From Bettongia penicillata ogilbyi (lineage: Eukaryota; Chordata; Mammalia; Diprotodontia; Potoroidae): DNA of 64,000 nucleotides. A program made the translations under genes and the position numbers. Below, in pieces: positions 11,363 through 23,220 of the stretch. Numbering within the stretch: the stretch's first letter is position 1; each line of letters starts with the position of its first letter. The DNA lies in contig JAJHZJ010000601.1 of the NCBI GenBank assembly GCA_023548195.1, positions 601,001-665,000 on the forward strand, in the 5' to 3' direction. The notes below the pieces were generated by a model. That model saw only the letters and a program-made list of their open reading frames with translations, did not search any database and was not told the DNA's origin.

Positions 11363-12520
11363 TCCACTAAGTAGTTATTATGACAGTAGATGAGTCCACT
11401 GACATTACCATGTCCTTGCATAGTTTGTAGAGTTTTATTTTTCTTTTTTTTCTTTTTTTAATATTTAATTTTTTACATTCATTTTCATAAAATTTTGGGT
11501 TCCAAATTTTCTCCCCTTTTATCCCCTCCCCCCAATCCAATACCCCAAGCAATCTAATTATCCCTCTCTCCAATCTTCTGTCATCCCTCCCTTCTCTTGT
11601 CTCCATCTTCTCTTTTCCCCTGTAGGGCCAAACGACTTTCCATTCCTCATTAACTGTATATCTTCTTTCCTAGTAGCAACAACAATACTAAACAGTTGTT
11701 CCTAAAACTTTGAGTTCCAAATTCTCCCCATCCCTTCCTCCCCACCCATTCCCTTTGGGAAGGCAGGCAATTCAATATAGGCCATATCTGTGTAGTTTTG
11801 CAAATGACTTCCCTGATAGTCGTGTTGTGTAAGACTAACTGAATTACCCTCCATCCTAACCTGCCCCTCATTGTTTCTCTTCTGTCTTTTGATCCTGTGC
11901 CTCACCGAGTGTTGACTTCAAATTGCTCACTCCTCCCTTTGCCCTCCCATCCATCATCTCCCCCCTTGCTTATCTCCTTCTCCCCCACTTTCCTATAATG
12001 TAAGATAGGTTTTCATACTAAAATGAGTGTGCATTTTATTCCTTCCTTTAGTCAAATGTGATGAGGGTGAACTTCTGTTTTTTTTTTCTCAGTTCTCCTC
12101 TTTATCCCTCCACTAAAAAGTCTCCTACTTGTTTCTTAAATGACATATAATTACCCCATTCTATTTCACCCTCTTCCCTCCCACTACATTTCTCTCTCAC
12201 CATTTACCTTAATTTCTTTTAAGATATGCTCCCATCCTATTCAATTCAATCTGTGCTTTCTATCTGTGTATGTGTGTGCATATGTGCATGTGTGTGTGCA
12301 TGCATGAGTGTACATGTGTGTGTCTGGACCTACCAACTACCCAGATACTGAAAAGTTTTAAGAGTTACAAATATGGTCTTTCCATGTAGGAACGTAAACA
12401 GTTCACTTCTGGTAAGTCCCTTAAGACTTCTCTTCGCTGTTTACTTTTGCATGCTTCTTCTCACTCTTGTGTTTGAAAGTCAAATTTTCTTTTCAGCTCT
12501 GGTCTTTTCATCAAGAATGC

Positions 12521-13562
12521 TTAAAAGTCCTCTGTTTCATTGAAAGACCATATTTTCCCCTGAAGTATTATACTCAGTTTTGCTGGGTAGGTGGATTCTT
12601 GGTTGAGTCCTAGTTCCTTTGACTTCTGGAATACCTTATTCCACGCCCTTCGACCCCTTAATGTAGAAGCTGCTAGATCTTGAGTTATCCTGATTGTATT
12701 TCCACAGTACTGGAATAGTTTCTTTCTAGCTGTTTGCAATATTTTCTCCTTGAGCTGGGAATTCTGGAATTTGGCCACAATGCTCCTAGGAGTTTCTCTT
12801 TTTGGATCTCTTTCAGGTGGTGATCGATGGATTATTTCTATACTTATTTTGCCCTCTGGTTGTAGAATGTCAGGGCAGTTTTCCTCGATAATTTCATGGA
12901 AGATGATATCTAGGCTCTTTTTTTGATCATGACTTTCAGGTAGTCCCATAATTTTTAAATTGTCTCTCCTGGATCTAATCTCCAGGTCAGTTGTTCTTCC
13001 CATGAGATATTTCAAATTCTCTTCCATGTTTTCATTCTTTTGGTTTTGTTTGGTGATTTCTTGGTTTCTCGTAAAGTCATTAGACTCCATCTGTTCCATT
13101 CTAATTTTGAGAGAACTATTATCTAGAGTGAGCTTTTGAACCTCTTTTTCCATTTGGCTAATTTTGATTTTGAAAGTATTCTTCTCCTCATTGGCTTTTT
13201 GAACCTCTTTTGCCAATTGAGTGAGCCTATTTTTCATGGTGTTATTTTCTTCAGCATTTTTCTGGGTTTCCTTTACCAAGATATTGGCCCATTTTCATAC
13301 TTTTCTTGCATCTCTGTCATTTCTCTTCCCAGTTTTTCCTCCACCTTTCTAACTTGCTTTTAAAAATTCTTTTTGAGCTCTTCCAAGGCCTGAGCCCACC
13401 TGACATCCCCCTGGGATGTCTGGTGTACCGAGGCCCTGCCCTCCACGTCTTTCCCTGATGGAAAGAATATGTCCTCGTCATCAGATCCGAATGTCGGGAT
13501 CATTTGCATCTGTTCAAAAAAACTCTCTATATAGTCTTATTTTTCTTCCGTTTTCTAGGCAT
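12521..13562 (-). pseudogene. LINE-1 ORF1 protein gene, copy A
   Basis: ORF1p is the trimeric RNA-binding chaperone of LINE-1 particles. The ATG at 13562 opens MPRK-like text; a dinucleotide gain near 13530 and breaks near 13290-13370 disrupt the N-terminus. From 13279 to 12521 the frame is open for 252 codons. It shows a heptad coiled coil (KNRLTQLAKEVQKANEEKN and on), the RRM start NLKIMGLPESHD, and the C-terminal domain with RSPPERDP and ARKKLFQY. It is younger-looking than copies G and H. Confidence 0.85.
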
Positions 13563-14314
13563 TTTCCCAGTCAGTTACTTGACTTCTGAGATTCCTGTCC
13601 ACCCCCGCCTAGATCTGCCAAGCTAGTGCTTGGGGTCTGAGATTCAAATGGGCTTTCCGCGGCAAGCGGCTGCTAATCAATGTGAGCTTTAGTTCTGGTG
13701 CTGGGGTGGGGTGGGGGCAGAGCCACGTCCCAGGCTAAGCTCCGCCAGGGGCTTTGTGCAGAGACCTTCAGTAATGGAGCGGGGTGGGGCAGGGCCGTCT
13801 CCCAGGCTCAGCTCCCTCAGGTTGTTTATGCAGAAACTTTCAGTAATGAAGATCCTGCCTGCTGCTGGGGGATTCCCGGGCCGCCACCCCCGCCTCTGTC
13901 TCCAATGTGGCCCACGCCTCTGCCGCTGCCGCTTCCTCCCGAAGGGGCCCAAGTCAAGGAGACACTCCCCTCCCCTCCTCCAGCCCAGCCATCTCTCTCA
14001 CTGACCTGTAGCTTCTGTGGGAGGAGGGACTTTCCCGGCCACCGGATCTTCCGTCCCTGAAGCCTGCTCGGATCAGCTTCTCTGGGGCTGCGGCCAGGGC
14101 AGCGCTGGGGTGGGGTCCGCTTTCCAGGGCGCAACAGACCCCGTGGATGGCTCTCCAGGGCTCTCTGGAACGGAAATCTCTTCCACTATGATTATGCACA
14201 CCTTGCAGTGATCCAGAACTTATAGGGATCTCTTCTTACATTAATTCTATGGGCTGTGGGTTCAGAGCTCGCAAACGTGTGTCTTTCTACTCCGCCATCT
14301 TGACTCCACCCCCC
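13563..14314 (-). promoter_or_regulatory. LINE-1 5'UTR/promoter of copy A
   Basis: A CpG- and GC-rich block in an AT-rich region. Two tandem units of about 70 bp lie at 13711-13780 and 13781-13850, each ending in a TTCAGTAATG-like motif. The outermost end has AAGATGGCGG, the YY1-type core also found at the start of human L1. Promoter function is inferred from L1 biology. Confidence 0.7.
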
Positions 14315-15519
14315 TAGAGTTTTATTTTTCCATTACTTGTGGTAAGAGTCTTTACACTATTAATCAATGAAGGTACCATGAAATGATTCAAGTTCCTTTT
14401 CCCTCTTACACCATTCTTCTCTATTTGGACTGATTCTTTGTTTTTTTTTTTTTAATTTCATTTTTTATATTCATTTTCACAAATTTTTTGGGTTCCCAAT
14501 TTTCTCCCCTTTTATGCCCTCCCCCCATCCCAATACCCCAAGCAATCTAATTTTCCCTATCTCCAATCTGCCCTCTCTTCTGTCATCCCTCCCTTCTCTT
14601 GTCTCCATCTTCTCTTTTCTCCTGTAGGGCCAGATGACTTTCTATTCCTCATTAACTGTATGTCTTCTTTCCTAGTAGTACAACAATACTAAACAGTTGT
14701 TCCTAAAACTTTGAGTTCCAAATTCTCCCCATCCCTCCCTCCCCACCCATTCCCCTTGGGACAGCAGGCAATTCAATTTAGGCCCTATCTGTGTACTTTT
14801 GCAAATGACTTCCCTGATAGTCGTGTTGTGTAAGACTAAATGGATTACCATCCCTCCTAACCTGCCCCTCATTGTTTCTCTTCTGTCTCTTGATCCTGTC
14901 CCTCCCCAAGTGTTGACTTCAAATTGCTCCCTCCTCCCTTTGCCCTCCCCTCCATCATCCCCTCCCTTGCAATATCTCCTTCTCCCCCCTCTCTTATACT
15001 GTAAGATAGGTTTTCATACCAAAATGAGTGTGCATTTCACTCCTTCGTTTAGTCAAATGTGATGAGGGTAAACTTCTTGTTTTTTTTTTCTTTTCTCAGC
15101 TATCCTCTTTTTCCTTCCACTAAGAAAAACTCCTACCTGCCTCTTAAATGACATATAGTTACCCCCTTCCATTTCCCTCTCTTTCCTCCCCCTACATTTC
15201 TCTCTCACCGTTTACCCTAGTTTCTTTTAAGGTATGGTCCCATCCTATTCAGTTCAATCTGTGCTCTCTATCTCTGTATGTGTGTGCATGTGTGTATGTG
15301 TGTGCATGCGTGTACATGTGTATGTGTGGTCCCACCAACTACCCAGATACTCAAAAGTTTTAAGAGTTAGAAATATTGTCTTTCCCTGTATGAATATAAA
15401 CAGTTCACTTCTGGTAAGTCCCTTAAGACTTCTCTTTGCTGTTTCCTTTTTCATGCTTCTTCTCATTCTTGTGTTTGAAAGTCAAATTTTCTTTTCAGCT
15501 CTGGTTTTTTCATTTAGAA

Positions 15520-16565
15520 TTATTGAAAGTCCTCTGTTTCATTGAAAGACCATATTTTCCCTTGAAGTATTCTACTCAGTTTAGCTGGGTAGGTGATTCT
15601 TGGTTTGAGTCCTAGTTCCTTTGCCTTCTGGAATATCCTATTCCACGCCCTTCGATCCCTTAATGTAGAAGCTGCTAGATCTTGTGTTATCCCTATTTTA
15701 TTTCCCCAATGCTGAAATTGTTTCTTTCTAGCTGCTTGCAATATTTTCTCCTTTACCTGGGAATTCTGGAATTTGGCCACAATGTTCCTAGGAGTTTCAC
15801 TTTTTGAATCTCTTTCAGGTGGTGATCGATGGATTCTTTGAATGCTTATTTTGCCCTCTGGTTCTGGAATGTCAGGGCAGTTTTCCTTGATAATTTCATG
15901 GAAGATGATGTCTAGGCTCTTTTTTTGATCATGACTTTCAGGTAGTCCCATAATTTTTAAATTGTCTCTCCTGGATCTATTTTCCAGGTCAGTTGTTTTT
16001 CCCATGAGATATTTCACATTCTCTTCCATTTTTTCGTTCTTTTGGTTTTGTTTGGTGATTTCTTGGTTTCCCATAAAGTCATTAGACTCCATCTGTTCCA
16101 TTCTAATTTTGAGAGAACTATTAAATTCAGTGAGCTTTTGAGCCTCTTTTTCCATTTGGCTCATTCTGCTTTTGAAAGCATTCTTCTCCTCATTGGCTTT
16201 TTGAACCTCCTTTGCCAATTGAGTGAGCCTATTTTTCAAGGTGTTAATTTCCTCAGCATTTTTTTGGGTCTCCTTTACCAAGGTATTGACCCGATTTTCA
16301 TACTTTTCTTGTATCTCTCTCATTTCTCTTCCCAGTTTTTCCTCCACCTGTCTAACTTGCTTTTCAAAATCCTTTTTGAGTTGTTCCAGGGCCTGAGCCC
16401 ACTCGCCACCCAGGGTGTCTGGGGTACTGAGGCCCCACCCTCCACGTCTTTCCCTGATGGCAAGGGAAAGGCAACGTCCTCATCATCAGATCTGAAGGTC
16501 GGGATCATTTGCATTTGTTGGAAAAAACTCTCTATAGTCTTATTTTTCTTCCCTTTTCTAGGCAT
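15520..16565 (-). pseudogene. LINE-1 ORF1 protein gene, copy B
   Basis: Starts MPRKGKKNKTIESFFQQMQM at 16565. A net 4-base deletion near 16405-16415, compared with copy E, shifts the frame. The remaining 275 codons (16347-15520) are open and include the coiled coil, the RRM start (NLKIMGLPESHD) and the C-terminal domain (ILQAARKKQFQHWG). Apart from the single shift it would be about full length, so it is one of the younger copies here. Confidence 0.87.
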
Positions 16566-17416
16566 TTTCCCAGCCAGTTACTTGACTTCTGAGATTCCTA
16601 TCCACCCCTGCCTGGATCCGCCCAGCTAGTGCTTGGTCTCTGAGATTTAAATGGGCTTTCCTCCTGCTGGCTGTCAATCAGTGAGCTTTAGTTCTGGTGC
16701 TGGGGTTGGGGCAGGGCCGCCTCCCAGACTCTGATCCCTCGGGGGCTTTATGCAGAGACTTTCAGGAATGGAGCGGGTGGGGGCGGGGTTGGGGCCCCGC
16801 CTCCCAATCTCAGTTCCCTTGGGGGCTTTAAGCAGAAGCCTTCAGTAATAGAGCGGGGTGGGGGCAGGGCCGTCTCCCAGGTTCAGCTCCCTCAGGTTTT
16901 ATGCGGGAATCTTCTGTAATGAAGATCCTGCCTGCTGCTGGGGGATTCCTGAGTCCTGGGCCGCTGCCGCCTCAGCCGCCGCCCACACCTCTGCCTCCGC
17001 CGCTTCCTGCCCCCGTCTCTGCCACCGCCGCTTCCTCCCGAGGGGGCCCGAGTCACGGAGACGCCCTGCTTCCCCTCTCCTCCAGCCTGGCCTTCTTTCT
17101 CACTGACCTGTAGCTTCTGTGGGTGGAGGGACTTTCCCGGCTGCCGGAGCTTCCGTCTCTGAAGCCTGCTTGGATCAGCTTCTCTGGGGCCGCGGCCAGG
17201 GCAGCGCTGGGGGTGGGGTCCACTTTCCAGGGCGCGCCAGACCCTGGGGACGGGTCTCCAGGGCTCCCCGGAACGGAAATCTCTTCCACTCTGCTTCTAC
17301 ACACCTTGTATTGACCCAGAAGTTATGGGGGATTCTTTTTACATTAATTCTATGGGCTTTTGGTTTCGGAGCCCATAAACGTGCGTCCTTCTACTCCACC
17401 ATCTTGTCTATGCTCC
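16566..17416 (-). promoter_or_regulatory. LINE-1 5'UTR/promoter of copy B with three repeat units
   Basis: Three tandem units (about 16700-16774, 16775-16854, 16855-16922) share GGGGTGGGGGCAGGGCCG, then CTCCCAG, then TTCAGTAAT-like text. The middle unit contains GGGGGCGGGG, an Sp1-type box. The start motif reads AAGATGGTGG, one CpG lost. Very CpG-rich up to 17290. Confidence 0.7.
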
Positions 17417-17429
17417 CTGATTCTTTTTT

Positions 17430-17545
17430 TTTTATCACTTTGTGGTACAGGCTTAGCAGTAGCATCATTAGATCAAAGAATATGCAGAACTTAAGAATTT
17501 TTTTTGCTAATAGTTCCCAATAACTTTACAAAATGCCCTTATCCA
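17430..17545 (-). repeat. LINE-1 ORF2 relic, minus strand
   Basis: The text 'GCAGTAGCATCATTAGATCAAAG' followed by 'GTTCCCAATAACTTTACAAAATG' resembles the reverse complement of the 3' part of L1 ORF2 (the 'FGPAIS' region). It is short and diverged. Confidence 0.35.
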
Positions 17546-18025
17546 GAGCTCTGAGGGGACTATGTTGAAATTCTGGAGTTCTAGAATTGTGTCACTCTTA
17601 TTTTTTTCACATGGTTACCCATTGTTTCTGTGATTTGTTTCCTAACCTATGTATTAGTAAAGTTTTTATTAGGTTTGTACTTAGGTTTATGTTTTGATTT
17701 TGTTTCTTTTGTTAATTACTATCTTGTTGTTGGTGGAGGATATGGATTCCAGAAATTAAACAGCTTCGGCTTAAAACATTTATTCATATCATATGTTCAT
17801 TGAAGATGTAGAAGGCAATGAGGTAGAACACTGCATATACACTGTCAGACACAGGTGAAGTGGTAATTGTTTCTGTTGAACTACTTTTTTCTCATTCTTG
17901 AGCAAAATAGTCTTATGTTTCTGAAGGTTAATAAAACAATTACCTAATTTGGATGGAATAACAGAGAAGGAGAAATTGGAATTGAGTTAATATAAAAATA
18001 AACAATAATAGTAAGATAATATTTA
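17546..18025. other. Intergenic, possible LINE 3'UTR relic
   Basis: Segment 17785-17920 ('GAGGTAGAACACTGCATATACACTGTCAG' region) looks like a decayed LINE 3'UTR, but I cannot place it. There is no coding signal. Confidence 0.3.
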
Positions 18026-18129
18026 AAAACAACAAAATTTATCCAAACAAATCTTCTGCATTCCTATATATTAGCAACAAAGTCCAACAGTAAGAGATAG
18101 AAAGAGAAATCCCATTTAATGCTATAATA

Positions 18130-19585
18130 TGTTTGGGAGTTTTCCTGCCAAAACAAATCCAGGGACCATATGAACACAATTACAAAACACTTTTTGCACA
18201 AATAAAGTCAGATTTAAGTAAGTAGAAAAACACCAGTTGCTCATGAGTAGGCCGAGCTAATATAATAAAAATGACAATTCTACCTAAATTAATTTACTTA
18301 TTTAATGCCATACCAACTAAACTATCAGACAATTATTTCCTAGAGCTGGGTAAAATGATATCAAAATTCATCTGGAAGAACAAAAAGTCCAGAATATCAA
18401 AGGGACTAAGAAAAGAAATGCTAGGGAAGGTGGCCTATCCCTACCAGATCTCAAATTGTACCATAAAGCAACAATTATCAAAACTACTTGGTACTGGCTA
18501 AGAAACGGATGGGTAGACAAGTAGAATAGACTTGGCACTCAAGACATAGTAGGCAATGAATACAGCAATCTCCTGTTTGATAAACCCAAGGACCCCAGCT
18601 TCTGGGATAAGAACTCACTGTTCGACAAAAATTGCTGGGAAAATTGGATAACAGTGTGGCGGAAACTAGCCATAGACTAATGCCTGACACCCTACATAAG
18701 AGTAAAGTCCAAATGGGTACACAATCTAGGTATAAAGATTGATACCACGGGCAAACTGGTGGAGCAAGCAATAGTGTATTTATCACATTTATGGGGAAGG
18801 AAAGAATTTTTGACTAAGGAAGAGATAGAAAGCATTATGAAATGCAATATGGATAATTTTCATTACATTGAACTGAAAAGTTTTTTCACAACCAAACCCA
18901 ATGCAACCAAAATTCGGAGGGATGTAGTAAATTGGGAAAGAATTTTTGCAGCTACTCTCGGGGATAAAGCCCTCATTTCTAGAATATATAGAGAACTGAG
19001 TCAAACGTACAACTACACAAGTCATTCCCTAATTGATAAATGGTTAAAGGATATGAACAGGCAATTTTCAGGGGAAGAAATTAAAGATATCTATAATCAT
19101 ATAAAAGTGCTCTAAATAACTTTTGATTAGAGAGATGCTCTGAGGTACCACATCACACCTATAAGACTGCAAACATGACAGAACAGGAGGATGATAAATG
19201 TTGGAGACGATGTGGGAGAGTTGGAACACTAATTCATTGTTGGTGGAGCTGTGAGCTCATCCAGCCATTCTGGAGAACGGTTTGGAACTATGCCCAAAGG
19301 GCTACAAAAATATGCATACCCTTTGGCCCAGCAATATCGCTACTAGGACTGTATCCCCAAGAGATCATGAAAATGGGAAAGAGTCCCACATGTACAAAAA
19401 TATTTATAGCAGCACTCTTTGTAGTTGCCAAAAACTGGAAATCAAGGGGATGCCCATCAATTGGGGAATGGCTGAATAAATTGTGGTGTATGAATGTAGT
19501 GGAGTACTATTGTGCCATAAGAAATGATGATCAAGAAGAGTTCAGGGAGGCCTGGAAGGACTTATATGATCTGATGCTGAGCTAA
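18130..19585 (+). pseudogene. LINE-1 ORF2 C-terminal half (RT thumb and Cys region)
   Basis: ORF2p supplies endonuclease and reverse transcriptase for LINE-1. This piece begins after the catalytic palm: [13 protein letters not shown], then [12 protein letters not shown] (18271-18501), RRDVVNWERIF (18759-19115), and the Cys/His region HCWWSCELIQPFW with downstream IGEWLNKLW (19175-19585). Frame changes occur near 18500 and 18700, and a stop-containing gap lies at 19115-19175. It is inactive. Confidence 0.87.
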
Positions 19586-19742
19586 AGGAGCAGACAACGA
19601 CCACAGTATGCGAGTTTTTTTCTGGTAGACTTGGAACTTCGTAATAACGCAAGAACTTAAAAAAACAAACTTCCCAATGTTTGTTTTTTTTTGGCAAAAT
19701 GCCTTCCACCCTATGGAATTCATTCCAAGAATGTAGCAGATC

Positions 19743-19780
<38 letters not shown>
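19743..19780. repeat. (GT)n in LINE-1 3'UTR
   Basis: About 30 bp of near-perfect GT with a GTATGTGTAT tail. Confidence 0.9.
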
Positions 19781-20240
19781 TAAGTTTTGATTTGTTGTAT
19801 GATTTCTTCCATTTATTTTAGTTCGTCTACATAGCATGACTATAGTGAAAACGTATTCAATAGGAAAGTATATGTAGAATATGTAGTATATATAGAATTT
19901 TATGCCGTTTTGGGTAGGAAGCGGTGTGGGAGGGGTAGCTGTGGGGGGGGGGCAAAAATCTAAGTTTTATGGTAATGATTGTAGAACACAAAAATAAATA
20001 AATAATCATCACTTAAAACAACCAAATTTTCATGGTATAGTGTGGTAGGATTAGATCAAGTTCAGTTCTTTTGAGAATGATTTTCACGTTATCTTTTATA
20101 TGGTAGCTAACTTAGAGAAGAGATGAACTGAATGATTTCCAAAGTCTCTTTTACTTCTAACATTCTATGTTATTTATGTTACTTCTTTTCATTATGTTTC
20201 ATCAGTGATCAAGATAATAAGAAAATTGTTTTTAAGTCTT

Positions 20241-21194
20241 TCATGATTTAACTAAAAGGAAGGCATAATTACTATTGTTCAAGATTTTCTTCAGAGCATC
20301 CTTCACCTCCTTATTCCTCAAACTATAGATTAAGGGATTTAACATGGGAATGATTACTGTATAAAAGACCGAGGCCATCTTATCTGTATCAAGGGAATGG
20401 TTTGAGCTGGGTTGTAAGTACATGAATATCAAGGTCCCATAAAAAATAGTGACAGCTACCATGTGTGAGCCACAGGTAGAGAAAGCTTTGCGTCTACCTT
20501 CAGCTGACTGCATTTTTAGAATCGCAGAGATAATATACATGTAAGAGACAAAGACAATCAAAAAAGAAGAAATAAGCATGATACCTGCACAGGCAAAAAT
20601 CCACATTTGTTTGAAATGAGTGTCAGAGCAGGACAACCTCAAAAGCGGCATGTCATCACAATAGAAATGGTTGATAACATTAGAACCACAGTAGGAGAGG
20701 CGGAATGTAAGGATAACATGGTAGAGTGAGACCATCAAACTGTACATGTAGGGAGCAGCTACAAGCTGAATACAGATTTTAGGAGACATCAGAACCATAT
20801 AAAGCAAAGGGTTGCAAATTGCCACGTAGCGATCATAGGCCATGGAAGCTAGCAGCAAGCATTCTGCATTCATAAAATTAATAAAGCAACCTAGCTGAGT
20901 TGCACATGCATAGAAAGAGATTACATTTTTCTCATATAAAAAATTGCCCAACATCTTTGGTGTGATTGAAGAAGAATAACAAAAATCAACAAAAGCGAGG
21001 TGACTTAGGAAGAAATACATTGGAGTTTTTAGTCGTGAGTCCATTCTGATGACGGTGATGAGACCCAAATTGCCCACCATTGTAAAAATATAGATGCACA
21101 AGAATATTATAAAGAAGGGTATCTTCAGCTCCTGCTTGTCAGTGATGCCCAAGAGGATGAACTCAGTTACCCTGGTGAAATTAATCTCAGCCAT
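20241..21194 (-). CDS. Olfactory receptor, OR8U-like
   Basis: An intact intronless class A GPCR of 317 residues, expected in the cilia of olfactory neurons and signalling through Golf to adenylate cyclase. OR hallmarks are present: N-glycosylation site NFT (5-7), GN in TM1 (41-42), LKTPMYFF (55-62), the C97/C179 disulphide pair, [10 protein letters not shown] (118-127), SY in TM5 (217-218), KAFSTCGSH (236-244) and [12 protein letters not shown] (283-294). The segments [18 protein letters not shown] and [18 protein letters not shown], with a long C-tail, match human OR8U1 as I recall it. The ATG is the first in frame and has the usual distance to the FILLG motif. A 3' splice site lies just upstream. 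The ligand is unknown. Confidence 0.95.
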   Translation of the reverse strand: MAEINFTRVTEFILLGITDKQELKIPFFIIFLCIYIFTMVGNLGLITVIRMDSRLKTPMYFFLSHLAFVDFCYSSSITPKMLGNFLYEKNVISFYACATQLGCFINFMNAECLLLASMAYDRYVAICNPLLYMVLMSPKICIQLVAAPYMYSLMVSLYHVILTFRLSYCGSNVINHFYCDDMPLLRLSCSDTHFKQMWIFACAGIMLISSFLIVFVSYMYIISAILKMQSAEGRRKAFSTCGSHMVAVTIFYGTLIFMYLQPSSNHSLDTDKMASVFYTVIIPMLNPLIYSLRNKEVKDALKKILNNSNYAFLLVKS

Positions 21195-21203
21195 TTATTT
21201 CAT

Positions 21204-21225
21204 CTAGGAGCCTAAATGAGAAAAT
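21204..21225 (-). other. Putative 3' splice site upstream of OR8U-like ATG
   Basis: The minus strand reads TTATTTTCTCATTTAG, a pyrimidine-rich tract ending in AG at 21212-21213, 17 bases before the ATG. OR coding exons usually follow an intron that splits the 5'UTR. Confidence 0.5.
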
Positions 21226-21579
21226 AATATCAGTTAGGTGCCACCTTTCTTCCTCTCCTCTAAGTTATTTTCTTCATTGCCATCATCACAAGTAGCAATA
21301 ATAACTCATTGTGTTTTGTTTTTATAATTTATCAAACATTTTGCCTTAAGTTAACCATGTGAAATCAGCAATACATGGATTACCATTCTCATTTTGTAGC
21401 TGAGAACAGAGAGGTTCAATTTTCTATCCAAGATCACACAACTGAGTGTCTTCAAGTTGTTGCTTTTCCAACCATACTGTAATAACTTACCCTCAACAGA
21501 AGAAAAATGATGTTTTCCCATTTCTTAGAACGGATGTTATGTGAAACTTTTCTTTTTATCGTTTGCTTATTCAATTCAA

Positions 21580-22155
21580 CAAGAATTTTTTAGTCATTTA
21601 CTGTGTGCAAAGTTCTGTCCTATATTCTAGGAATTCAACAAAATTAAAAACTGTTCCCACCCCCAGGAAGCTTATATTCTACAGAAGCTGAGACAACAGT
21701 TAAATACTTCTAAAAATGTAATGAATTTCAATGACATAGAGAAGAGTATCAAGAAAAGCTTCCAGTGTAGGGTTCCATCTTAGTTTATTGTGTCTTTCTT
21801 TGTATCCCCAATGTTCAGCACCTTGCCTAGAACATAAAAACTTCTTAAGCACTTATCTACTGGTTGATTGACTTGTAGGAATGAAAGCATTCAAAAAGTT
21901 CAAGGAAAGAAAAAAAGCAAGTATTTAAGTGAATATATGTCGGGTGGTGTTCTAAGTGCTTTACAAATATCTCATTTCGTTCTCAGAAGAACCTTCGGAG
22001 GTAGGTGATAATAATATTCATTTGACAGTTTAGGAAACAGGGAAACAGAAGCTAAATAACTTAGTCAGGGTCATACAGCTAAAAAATGTCTGAGCCTTTA
22101 TTTGAACTGAGGTACTTCAAAATCAGATTCATCACTCTAAACACTGCACCATCTA
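21580..22155. repeat. Cluster of SINE/MIR-like fragments
   Basis: Three pieces. At 21580-21690 'TTTACTGTGTGCAAAGTTCTG' and 'AGGAAGCTTATATTCTA'. At 21765-21870 'CAGCACCTTGCCTAGAACAT' ending GGTTGATTGACTTG. At 21905-22155 'TTAGGAAACAGGGAAACAGA' with 'TTAGTCAGGGTCATACAGCT'. All fit old therian tRNA-derived SINEs. Confidence 0.55.
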
Positions 22156-22475
22156 TATGAGATAATAGGTTGAAGGGAGGAAATACTCTTTCCAGTTGTG
22201 AGAAAAGAAACAGCATGAATAAACAGAGAAGAAGTATGGAAAATTTTGTTAAGAAATACCTCATAGTTCTGTTTGCCTGAAACACAGAGTACTTGCAAGG
22301 GAGTAATATGCACTTGTCATTTTTGTTTTGGTCACTTTTGACGTGTTTTAATAACTGTTTCAATGTAATTGTTTCCCGTGTAGTCCTATTATTTTAATTT
22401 ATATGTTCAAAAACATTATTCTGAGTCATAGTTCATTGATTTGACAAAGATTGCCTTCAGAGATCACGACACAAA

Positions 22476-22506
22476 ATAATAATAATAATATTAATAATAA
22501 TAATAA
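22476..22506. repeat. (AAT)n microsatellite
   Basis: About 31 bp with one interruption (ATATTAAT). Confidence 0.9.
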
Positions 22507-23189
22507 GGAACTCCTACTCTAAATTCTGAATCTGAACCCAGACTGAAGGAATTAAAGTGTTAAACTGAGGCATTTTTTTGATGTCTGAGGGAGAAGAGTC
22601 ACTGAACATTCTTGATCAAGGAAATAACAGTCATAATTGCTTCTTTTATGGAAAATAGTTTTCCATATTTTGAATTTTATGAAACATGTGCCTCTAACTT
22701 GATTCAAGACCACTCATCACAAACCCAAGTCAAGAATAGGACAGAATTGTACTGACATCAGTAATGGAAAACAAAGAAGATGGCAGTGACCATGAATAGT
22801 GAATCTAATTACATTGTAATTTCATTGTAATGTTCTTTCTCATTGAATTTCTAGCGTTATAAGTCATATGATTCCAATACTTAGTATGGTATCCAGCAGG
22901 TACCAGGTAATCAAAACAGCCAGAGTAAACATAGCCTCATTTGATTAGGGGACCATAAAGCAGTTTGACTTTTATGACTGATTTGTTCTGTCAATTGTAT
23001 TGACCCAATATTCAATTCATTGTGTAAGATCAAGCGTTGATTGGACATTTGGTAAATACAACCATCATTTGAGACAATTTTGCCACTTCTGAAATAATCA
23101 TTTTTGTGTTTTGTAGACATAAACTAAACCATATAATCCTGTTTCAAACACAGAAAGAATATAAATAGCTTGTTCTCTGTAATGCCAAA

Positions 23190-23190
<1 letters not shown>

Positions 23191-23220
<30 letters not shown>
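23191..23220. repeat. (GT)n microsatellite
   Basis: GT run with one TT interruption at 23203. Confidence 0.9.

Larger units (their letters stand above)
11444..14314 (-). mobile_element. ORF1-only LINE-1 copy A
   Basis: A 2.87-kb element flanked by a perfect 16-bp target-site duplication, TAGAGTTTTATTTTTC (11428-11443 and 14315-14330). It has a GC-rich 5'UTR with the AAGATGGCGG start motif (14292-14301 on the minus strand), an ORF1, then directly a 3'UTR with a GT repeat and the L1 terminal sequence next to the A tail. No ORF2 is present, although both ends are intact, so this is not a 5' truncation. Confidence 0.88.
14440..17416 (-). mobile_element. ORF1-only LINE-1 copy B
   Basis: A 2.98-kb element with a 10-bp target duplication, CTGATTCTTT (14430-14439 and 17417-17426). 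The layout matches copy A: 5'UTR, ORF1, 3'UTR with GT repeat, tail, no ORF2. Copies A and B lie head to tail, 125 bp apart, each with its own duplication, so they inserted independently. Confidence 0.85.
18042..20011 (+). mobile_element. 5'-truncated LINE-1 with ORF2
   Basis: A plus-strand element carrying the C-terminal half of ORF2 and a 3'UTR with a GT repeat. An imperfect target duplication, approximately TTAAAACAACAAAATTT, lies at 18023-18041 and 20012-20029. It is truncated within ORF2, as is usual for LINE-1 retrotransposition. It is the clearest ORF2-bearing copy in the window. Confidence 0.8.

Noticed and set aside
13689..14211. Several overlapping open frames, up to 120 codons, on both strands
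   Set aside because: They fall in the GC-rich L1 5'UTR, where stop codons are rare by composition; they differ between copies A, B and E.
15520..16347. A 275-codon coiled-coil protein considered as a host gene
   Set aside because: It is LINE-1 ORF1: repeated eight times in the window, flanked by L1 UTRs and target duplications.
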